7,034 nucleotides of DNA from Anaerolinea sp. (GTDB lineage Bacteria > Chloroflexota > Anaerolineae > Anaerolineales > Villigracilaceae), in NCBI GenBank assembly GCA_020720965.1, contig DYNS01000161.1, positions 1 through 7,034 of the forward strand, given 5' to 3'. Under the pieces are notes generated by a model. It had not been told where the DNA came from and did no database searches. It saw only the letters and a program-made list of their open reading frames with translations. The position numbers and the translations under genes were made by a program. This document shows positions 1-5,162 of this stretch, one piece after another. The stretch's first letter is position 1; each line of letters opens with the position of its first letter.

Positions 1-336
1 ATTGATTACCTGGGCGATGTCGATCACGGTCAGGTTGGGGAAGGCGGCGACCAGGGCGTACACCCATTCGGTCTGCCCTGCCGGGTCGGGGAGCAGGCTG
101 AGGGTGGCGGTTTGCGGACTTGGGGCGGGGGGCAGGGGGGGCAGGGCGGCGCTTAACGCCAAAGGGACAGCCGGGGAAACCCAAAGGGCAGGGGAGGGGC
201 TGGGGGTCGCCGCAGGCAGGCTGGGGGCGGAGGAGGGCAGCGGCGGAGGGGTAGGGGAGGTATAGGCGGCTTGCGCCGGGGAGCAGGCTTGCAGGAGGAA
301 AATGACTATCAGTAAAAAGGGAAGAAATTTTTTCAT
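1..336 (-). CDS. Probable secreted lipoprotein, N-terminal part (C-terminus off the left edge)
   Basis: An ATG at 336-334 opens a frame that stays open for 112 codons to the window edge. The first 18 residues form a lipoprotein signal peptide: a KK pair, a hydrophobic core (FLPFLLIVIFLL), then lipobox LLQAC with the lipidated Cys at 18. Residues 19-75 are a Pro/Ala/Ser/Thr-rich linker with little predicted fold, the usual spacer between a lipid anchor and an exported domain. From about residue 77 the chain becomes more ordered (ATLSLLPDPAG, then TEWVYALVAAFPNLT). That part reminds me of periplasmic-binding-protein-like lipoproteins of Anaerolineae, but this is weak recall and the domain is cut off. 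The ribosome site AAGG lies at 347-344, seven bases before the ATG. The gene starts directly behind a strong terminator, and no convincing promoter of its own is visible. Base composition is extremely C-rich on the coding strand because of the proline codons. Confidence 0.8.
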   Translation of the reverse strand, partial: MKKFLPFLLIVIFLLQACSPAQAAYTSPTPPPLPSSAPSLPAATPSPSPALWVSPAVPLALSAALPPLPPAPSPQTATLSLLPDPAGQTEWVYALVAAFPNLTVIDIAQVIN

Positions 337-348
337 GGTCTAACCTTG

Positions 349-382
349 CAAACAAAACAGGCTGGACTGTGTAGCCAGCCTG
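349..382 (-). terminator. Intrinsic terminator behind the menC-like gene
   Basis: Arms CAGGCTGG (358-365) and CCAGCCTG (375-382) are perfect inverted repeats of 8 bp around a 9-nt loop. Read on the minus strand, the hairpin is followed at once by TTTTGTTTGC. That is the stem-plus-T-tract layout of a rho-independent terminator for leftward transcription. It sits 19 bases after the stop codon of the gene at 402-1511 and about a dozen bases before the start of the lipoprotein gene. It could therefore be a partial terminator or attenuator for that gene. On the plus strand the hairpin is followed by a G-rich run and no T-tract, so it is one-directional. Confidence 0.85.
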
Positions 383-401
383 CGGGGAGGTGGGGAATGG
401 G

Positions 402-1511
402 CTAGGGCTGTAAGGCGATGGCAGCGAGGGCGAATTTTTTAACCTGAGATTCCAACACGGTAACGCCCAAGCCGGGGCGGGTGGGGACGTTGATGGCGCT
501 ATCCGGGTTGAGGCTGAAGGTTTCTTCGGTAAGGTCTTCGTTGTAGTAGCGGGCAGAGGCGGAAATGTCGCCGGGGAGGGTGAAGCCGGGCAGGGCGGCA
601 AGGGCGAGGTTGGTGGCACGCCCAATGTTGCTTTCCAACATTCCGCCGCACCAAACCGGGATGCCCGCCTTAAGGCAGAGGTCGTGAATTTGAAGCGCCT
701 GGCTTAAGCCGCCCACCCGCCCCGGTTTGATGTTGATGATGTCGCAGGCTTGCATTTCCAGGGCGTAGCGGGCATGGCGGGGGGAGGTAACGCTTTCATC
801 CAGGCAGATGGGGGTGCGGAGGTTTTGGCGCAGGAGGCGGTGGTCCCAAATGTCATCTTCGTAAAGGGGTTGTTCGATGAGGAGCAGGTTAAGGTCGTCC
901 AGGGGTTGCAGGGCGGCGGCGGTTTGCAAGGTGTAGGCGGAGTTGGCATCCACTTGCAGTTTCAGGTCGGGGTGGGCGGCGCGGATGATGGCGGCTTCGC
1001 TGACATCCCTGCCCGGTTTAATTTTGAGTTTCACGCGGCGGTAGCCGTCTTGCAGGTAGGCGTTTACCCGTTGGAGCAGGTCGGCGGGGGTGTCTTGTAA
1101 ACCAACCGATACGCCGACTTCTACGCTGCTACGGGTTGCGCCAAAGAGCTGGGCAAGGGATTGGTTGGCGCGCTGCGCCGTCAGGTCCCAAATTGCCATT
1201 TCCAGCCCGGCTTTTGCCAGGTGATGCCCGCGCACGGGGGCAACCAGGCGCTGAAAGTGAAGCGCGTCTTGCAGGTCTTGCCCCCAAAGGAGGGGGACGA
1301 GAAAGTCTTGCAGAATGTGCAAGACGGTTCCGGTGGTTTCGTAACTGTAGCCTGGGTCGTGGTCTGCCACACATTCGCCCCAGCCGGTTAAACCTTCCGA
1401 TTGGATTTTGACGATGACACATTCCCGGTTCTGAATGCGCCCAAAGGAGGTTTCAAAGTGGGTGACGAGGGGCATTTGGAGGGGGTAAAGGGTGATGCTA
1501 TCTATCTTCAT
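402..1511 (-). CDS. menC: o-Succinylbenzoate synthase / N-succinylamino acid racemase (enolase superfamily)
   Basis: A 369-residue enolase-superfamily enzyme of the MenC/NSAR (N-acylamino acid racemase) type. It is expected either to dehydrate SHCHC to o-succinylbenzoate in menaquinone synthesis, to racemise N-succinylamino acids, or both. The N-terminal capping domain covers about residues 1-130 and a (beta/alpha)7-beta barrel follows. Catalytic parts are intact: K161-x-K163 (VKLKIKPG), metal ligands D188 (VDAN), E213 (IEQP) and D238 (LDES), and second base K262 (IKPGR). The tail motifs GGMLES (289-294) and LPGDISAS (312-319) are typical of this subfamily, and the length is normal. The start at 1511 is chosen because MKIDSITLYP matches the family N-terminus and AAAGGA lies 9 nt upstream (1526-1521). 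The longer frame to 1676 would run 139 bp into the previous gene. The next gene upstream ends 26 bp away. No other men gene is visible, so the physiological reaction is open and the symbol marks the family only. Confidence 0.88.
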   Translation of the reverse strand: MKIDSITLYPLQMPLVTHFETSFGRIQNRECVIVKIQSEGLTGWGECVADHDPGYSYETTGTVLHILQDFLVPLLWGQDLQDALHFQRLVAPVRGHHLAKAGLEMAIWDLTAQRANQSLAQLFGATRSSVEVGVSVGLQDTPADLLQRVNAYLQDGYRRVKLKIKPGRDVSEAAIIRAAHPDLKLQVDANSAYTLQTAAALQPLDDLNLLLIEQPLYEDDIWDHRLLRQNLRTPICLDESVTSPRHARYALEMQACDIINIKPGRVGGLSQALQIHDLCLKAGIPVWCGGMLESNIGRATNLALAALPGFTLPGDISASARYYNEDLTEETFSLNPDSAINVPTRPGLGVTVLESQVKKFALAAIALQP

Positions 1512-1537
1512 GGGCGGGTTTCCTTTGCAGGGGCGGG

Positions 1538-1999
1538 TCAGGCTTCGGGTTCGCGTTTTACGCCGGGGGTGGGAGTGGCGCAATAAGGGCAGAGATTCCA
1601 GGGCAGTTCCATCAATTTGCCGCAGTGGGGGCAGGCTTTCTTTAAGCGGGTGTGGCAGTTCGGGCAAGCCTGCCAATCTTCCTTCACGCGGCGCTCACAG
1701 CCGGGGCAGAGCGCCTGGTCTTCGATGGAGGCGAGCAGGGCTTCTTCCTCCAGGGCGCGTTGGTATTCTTCTTCCAAAGTACGGGCAGGGCGCAAAATGA
1801 GATAGACCAGCACGCCAGGCAGGTTGAGCGCAGCAACAACCAGCACCGCCAGGGTTTGGGCGAGGGGGTCGCGGGCGCGGGTGCGGATGTCTCGCCAAGC
1901 CCAAATGACAAGGGCGAGCCAAAGCGCCGCCAAAAACGCGCCGCCAAAGGCAGTAAGCGCCAGCAGGGCGCTGTTAAAAAAGGTGGGGTCCAGGGTCAT
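1538..1999 (-). CDS. Membrane-anchored double zinc-ribbon protein of unknown function
   Basis: A 153-residue protein with two hydrophobic helices (about 9-34 and 47-69) joined by a short basic loop (WRDIRTRARD). The second helix carries the NLPGVLVYLILRP signature, which recalls the N-terminal membrane segment of cardiolipin-synthase-type proteins (PLDc_N). A charged helix (about 73-93, rich in Glu) leads to two zinc ribbons: C98/C101 with C112/C115, and C123/C126 with C137/C140, all as CPxC knuckles. The length is complete, and the layout resembles 'zinc ribbon domain-containing' proteins I recall from Anaerolineae. The soluble ribbons probably face the cytoplasm, where they could bind protein or nucleic acid; this is inference. 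The ATG at 1999 has GGAG five bases upstream (2008-2005), and selB ends 15 bp upstream, so the two are likely co-transcribed. No enzymatic residues are apparent. Confidence 0.87.
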   Translation of the reverse strand: MTLDPTFFNSALLALTAFGGAFLAALWLALVIWAWRDIRTRARDPLAQTLAVLVVAALNLPGVLVYLILRPARTLEEEYQRALEEEALLASIEDQALCPGCERRVKEDWQACPNCHTRLKKACPHCGKLMELPWNLCPYCATPTPGVKREPEA

Positions 2000-2014
2000 G
2001 CGCTCTCCGGGGAA

Positions 2015-3898
2015 TTATTTTAGCCGCCGAAAATCGCCCTCGCGCAGGGTAACGCCGAGGGTGTCCAGATGTTCCAGCAGGGCAAGGGCATATTTACGGG
2101 TCGTGCCGAGGGCATCGCGCACCTCGGCGGCGGTGATTCGCCCCTGGGCAGCCAGCATTTGGCGGATGGTTTGGGTCATTTTCTCGTAGTCTTTGCGTAA
2201 AAAGACCACATCCAAAGAGACCGGGTACAGTTCGCCTTGCTCCAGCAGGGCGGCATACAGGTCTTCCCCGGCTTCTGCCTGGCACTCTTTGGGGCTGGGC
2301 GGGGCGGCAGGGGAGGCGGCAAACTTCTTCAGCAGGGCATCGGCGCGGGCGCGTTGAGCGGGCGTAAAGCGCACCTCGTAACCCGGCAGGGCAAGGGCGG
2401 CGGCGTTTTCTTGCAGGGCAAGGCGTTTTAGCGCCATCTGAAAAACACGGGTGCTTAATTTTAGGCGGCTTTTCAACTCTTCACGCGGCATTCCGCGCCG
2501 CAGAGGGTATTGAGCGTGATAACTTTGCAAAATGGAGTGAACTGTCTCCTGCAAGGTTGCCCAGGACGCCTGAGTCACTATCAGCGCATCCAAATGGGGA
2601 GGCGCAGATTCCAGGCTGAGAACGCTCCCGGCATCCAAAAGGGTTTTTAACGCCGGTAAAGCAGCCTCCGCCGGAAGGTTGGCTTTGGTCGCCGCCTCGC
2701 GGAGTGAGACAACCCCCAGGCTGGATGCCGCCAAAAACAACACTTCGGCGGGGTCGCCCTGCATCCGCGCCTGCAAGGCAGCGAGAGTGGGCGCATCGAA
2801 GCGGCGGTGACGTTTGGCGGGGTGAGGATTCACCACCCAGGCAGCGCCGAGGGTTTCGGAGGGGGAGGGGCGGCGCAGGATGAGCCTGTCGGCGCGGGTG
2901 ACGGCGAGGGGTTCGTGCAGTTCCAACTGCGCCCAGGTTTCGGCGCCGGGCTGCCCGGCAGGCTGCGCTTCCACTTCCAGCAGGCGCAGAGTGGCGAGGC
3001 TTTCGGCTGCGCCCCAAAAGACCTTCACCTGTGCGCCATGCTTCAGGGGGGCAGACAGGTCTGGCAGCAGGCGCAGGCGCACGTCCAGGCGGCGGGAGGG
3101 GCTGTATTGCCCCGGCAGGGTGAGCAAATCACCGCGGCGCAGGTCTTCCACTGCCAACCCGGTTAAATTAACGGCGGTTCGGCTGCCCGGTTGGGCGGTT
3201 TCTTCTTTGCGTTTGTGGGTTTGCAAGCCGCGCACGCGGGCTTTTTTGCCAGCGGGGAGAATTTCCACCTCGTCTCCCACCCGCAAAGCGCCATCGCTCA
3301 GGGTTCCGGTGACAACTGTGCCAAAGCCGGGCATGGAAAAAACCCGGTCTATGGGCAAGCGGGGGCGGGAAAGGTTGGGGCGGGGCGGGGTATTTTGCAG
3401 GGCAGCGGCGAGCGCTTGCAAAAGGTTGGGCAGCCCCGCGCCGGTGCGGGCAGAAACCGGCAGAATGGGAGCGTTTTGCAGGGTTGTGCCGCGCAAGGCT
3501 TCGCGGATGTCCGCCTGAACCAGGCTTTGCCACTCCGGGTCTTCTGCCAGGTCGGTTTTAGTGAGGACGACCAGCCCATTGGGGATTTGGAGCAAGTCCA
3601 AAATGGCGAGGTGTTCGCGGGTTTGGGGCATTACACCCTCATCGGCAGCGATGACGAGCAGGGCGGCATCGATTCCGCCAATGCCCGCCAGCATGTTGCC
3701 GATGAAGTCGCGGTGTCCTGGCACGTCTATAATGCCCACTTCTTCGCCGTTGGGTAGGGTAAGCCAGCCAAAGCCCAATTCAATGGTCATTTCGCGGGCT
3801 TGTTCTTCTTTAAGCCTGTCTGGATGTGTGCCGGTGAGGGCAGCGATGAGAGTGGATTTGCCGTGGTCTACATGCCCGGCGGTGCCGATGACGCGCAT
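2015..3898 (-). CDS. selB: Selenocysteine-specific translation elongation factor SelB
   Basis: A 627-residue GTPase that delivers selenocysteyl-tRNA to the ribosome at UGA codons marked by a SECIS element. G-domain motifs are all present: P-loop GHVDHGKST (8-16); the SelB-type switch I segment DRLKEEQAREMTIELGF (27-43); DVPGH (58-62); TKTD at 113-116, where SelB commonly has TKxD and not NKxD; and VSA (148-150). EF-Tu-like beta-barrel domains II and III follow (about 180-355; FSMPGFGTVVTGT at 187-199 is characteristic). The C-terminus holds a run of winged-helix domains for SECIS RNA, ending in TTRKYALALLEHLD (599-612), the usual SelB tail. The length matches bacterial SelB (roughly 610-640). 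The start at 3898 is preferred over the open frame to 3970 because MRVIGTAGHVDHGK is the family N-terminus and AGGAG lies four bases upstream (3907-3903). The longer form would overlap the preceding gene. The winged-helix linker near 529-537 is Pro/Ala-rich. selA, selC and selD are not in the window. Confidence 0.95.
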   Translation of the reverse strand: MRVIGTAGHVDHGKSTLIAALTGTHPDRLKEEQAREMTIELGFGWLTLPNGEEVGIIDVPGHRDFIGNMLAGIGGIDAALLVIAADEGVMPQTREHLAILDLLQIPNGLVVLTKTDLAEDPEWQSLVQADIREALRGTTLQNAPILPVSARTGAGLPNLLQALAAALQNTPPRPNLSRPRLPIDRVFSMPGFGTVVTGTLSDGALRVGDEVEILPAGKKARVRGLQTHKRKEETAQPGSRTAVNLTGLAVEDLRRGDLLTLPGQYSPSRRLDVRLRLLPDLSAPLKHGAQVKVFWGAAESLATLRLLEVEAQPAGQPGAETWAQLELHEPLAVTRADRLILRRPSPSETLGAAWVVNPHPAKRHRRFDAPTLAALQARMQGDPAEVLFLAASSLGVVSLREAATKANLPAEAALPALKTLLDAGSVLSLESAPPHLDALIVTQASWATLQETVHSILQSYHAQYPLRRGMPREELKSRLKLSTRVFQMALKRLALQENAAALALPGYEVRFTPAQRARADALLKKFAASPAAPPSPKECQAEAGEDLYAALLEQGELYPVSLDVVFLRKDYEKMTQTIRQMLAAQGRITAAEVRDALGTTRKYALALLEHLDTLGVTLREGDFRRLK

Positions 3899-3914
3899 GT
3901 TGCTCCTGTGAGGG
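3899..3914 (-). promoter_or_regulatory. Intergenic Shine-Dalgarno that fixes the selB start
   Basis: The 16-bp gap between the coiled-coil gene's TAA and the selB ATG holds AGGAG at 3907-3903, four bases before the ATG. It supports translation starting at 3898 and excludes the longer frame. There is no room for a promoter here, so selB relies on transcription from upstream. Confidence 0.7.
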
Positions 3915-5102
3915 TTATTTGCCCAAGCGCGGTCTGCCGATGGTGCGCTCGTAGTTGGAGAGGAAGTCATGCGTCCAGTTCATTAGCCCTTGCAGGTGGG
4001 TTTCCGTCACCTGGCTGGTTTGCTGAAGGGTGTCCTGTACAACCTGGGCGGCGTCATCCAGTTCGGCAATGCGCTGAACGAGTTTTTCCAACTCAACGCG
4101 GATGTTTTTGGTCAGTTCGTCCTGGGTCAGGCTGTAGTTTGTCCAGCGTTTTTGGTCATCTGCCTTAAAGGAAACCCATTCCTGCCGGAAGCGCTCTTCT
4201 GCCAGGCGTTGAATTTCGGTAATTTCATTAATGCGGCGTTCCAGTCGGATGTTGATGTCTTCAAAGGCTTCCTGGGAGCGTTTTACGGAGCGTTGGGTTT
4301 CTTCCAGCGAGAGGATTTGTTGGTCCAAGCCGCTGGTTTGGCGGTTGAAGGATTCGAATCGGGCTTGCATTTCCTTCCAGGCGCGGTCTCTATCCAGTTG
4401 CGCCAGGCTTTGCTGTTCGATGAAGGCGACCTGGGCGTTGCGGCGTTCCGCTTCTGAGACGAGGATTTCATTGATGCGGGCATCCAACTGCCGCAAATTA
4501 TCCTGATTCAGGTCAGATTTCTCGCGGGCTTCTTCGGAGCGTTTGCGAATGGCGGCGATGTCGCCCTGAATATCCACCACCCGCTTGGCTTCCTGCTTAC
4601 GAACATCTTCCCCCATGCGGATGGTGCGGCGGATGTCTTCATCGGCGCGGGTGAACTCGGTCAGTTTTTTCTCTATCTCGGTGATGGCGCGGGAGAGGCG
4701 GGTATCTTCGTCCACCCGTCCCTGGATTCCGCGCCGGAATTCTGGCAGCACATCCAGAGCGGCGCGTAAGTCTAAGAGGGAGCGGTTAATATTTTCCTGT
4801 TCCACCCGGCGGCGGTCGTCCATTTCGCGCTCGTGCTTCAGGCGGCGTTTTTCCACCTCGTCTATGGATTTGGTGAGTTCGCCGCGATATTGAGTCACCA
4901 TCGTATCAAACTGGTCGAGGCGGGCGGCAGTGGAGGAGAAGCGGGCAATATCTGCGCCCACTTCTTTAATCTGGTTGCGTAACAGTTGAAAGGCGTTTTC
5001 GTAACCGGCAATCTGTTCTTGCAGTTCGGCAATGAGAGAATGGTCTTTGCGATATTCTCTTTCCAGCCATTCCAGGCGTTTGGCAAGGTCTTCGGTTTCC
5101 AT
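3915..5102 (-). CDS. Soluble long coiled-coil protein of unknown function
   Basis: A 395-residue protein that I cannot assign to a named family. It is almost entirely helical and very rich in Glu, Arg, Gln, Lys and Asp. Heptad-like hydrophobic spacing runs from about residue 5 to 370, and no signal peptide, membrane segment or cysteine is visible. A likely break lies around 115-135 (DVLPEFRRGIQGRVDED). The most distinctive part is 306-320, RQEWVSFKADDQKRW, with several aromatics in an otherwise charged coil. The C-terminus has another aromatic patch (MNWTHDFLSNYERT, 374-387) before a short basic tail, GRPRLGK. It may act as a cytoplasmic scaffold or filament-like structural protein, but this rests on composition alone. 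The ATG at 5102 follows GGAG (5112-5109) by six bases. It is first after a 60-bp gap with a candidate promoter and is followed by selB after 16 bp, so it probably heads the selB transcription unit. I have a vague memory of similar hypothetical proteins in Anaerolineae. Confidence 0.85.
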   Translation of the reverse strand: METEDLAKRLEWLEREYRKDHSLIAELQEQIAGYENAFQLLRNQIKEVGADIARFSSTAARLDQFDTMVTQYRGELTKSIDEVEKRRLKHEREMDDRRRVEQENINRSLLDLRAALDVLPEFRRGIQGRVDEDTRLSRAITEIEKKLTEFTRADEDIRRTIRMGEDVRKQEAKRVVDIQGDIAAIRKRSEEAREKSDLNQDNLRQLDARINEILVSEAERRNAQVAFIEQQSLAQLDRDRAWKEMQARFESFNRQTSGLDQQILSLEETQRSVKRSQEAFEDINIRLERRINEITEIQRLAEERFRQEWVSFKADDQKRWTNYSLTQDELTKNIRVELEKLVQRIAELDDAAQVVQDTLQQTSQVTETHLQGLMNWTHDFLSNYERTIGRPRLGK

Positions 5103-5141
5103 AACATTCTCCGGTTGGGGGGTAGGGCAAGGTTTCGCCTT

Positions 5142-5147
5142 ATTATA
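5142..5147 (-). promoter_or_regulatory. Candidate -10 box ahead of the coiled-coil/selB unit
   Basis: Read on the minus strand, the 60-bp gap contains a perfect TATAAT (5147-5142) about 39 bases before the ATG at 5102. The -35 region is poor: 17 bases upstream is CCAAGT, and a better CTGACC lies 21 bases upstream, inside the end of the previous gene. There is no extended -10 TG. The site is AT-rich in an otherwise GC-rich region, which makes it stand out, but it could be chance. The box also falls in the loop of a weak GCCTT/AAGGC inverted repeat. If real, it would drive the coiled-coil gene, selB, the zinc-ribbon gene and the menC-like gene. Confidence 0.4.
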
Positions 5148-5162
5148 CGGGCAAAGGCAGGC

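Noticed and set aside
2..265. Gly-rich open frame on the plus strand
   Set aside because: It is the complement of the lipoprotein's proline-rich linker; the minus strand has a signal peptide and lipobox, which is much stronger evidence.
1512..1676. Extended N-terminus for the menC-like protein (55 extra residues)
   Set aside because: It reads through the zinc-ribbon coding region in another frame, and MKIDSITLYP at 1511 matches the family start.
2481..3017. 178-codon open frame on the minus strand
   Set aside because: It is an alternate frame inside selB with a low-complexity composition and no family features.
2880..3518. 212-codon open frame on the plus strand
   Set aside because: It is antisense to selB, rich in Arg and Ser as expected for a shadow of GC-rich coding DNA, and has no recognisable motif.
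3191..3757. 188-codon open frame on the plus strand
   Set aside because: It is antisense to the conserved GTPase domain of selB; the real coding sense is certain there.
3899..3970. Extended N-terminus for SelB (24 extra residues)
   Set aside because: It would overlap the preceding gene, lacks family similarity, and the internal ATG at 3898 has a good Shine-Dalgarno and the canonical SelB N-terminus.
5103..5162. Intrinsic terminator after the antiporter-like gene
   Set aside because: Only 4-5 bp stems are present and no T-tract follows on the minus strand, so I do not call a terminator here.
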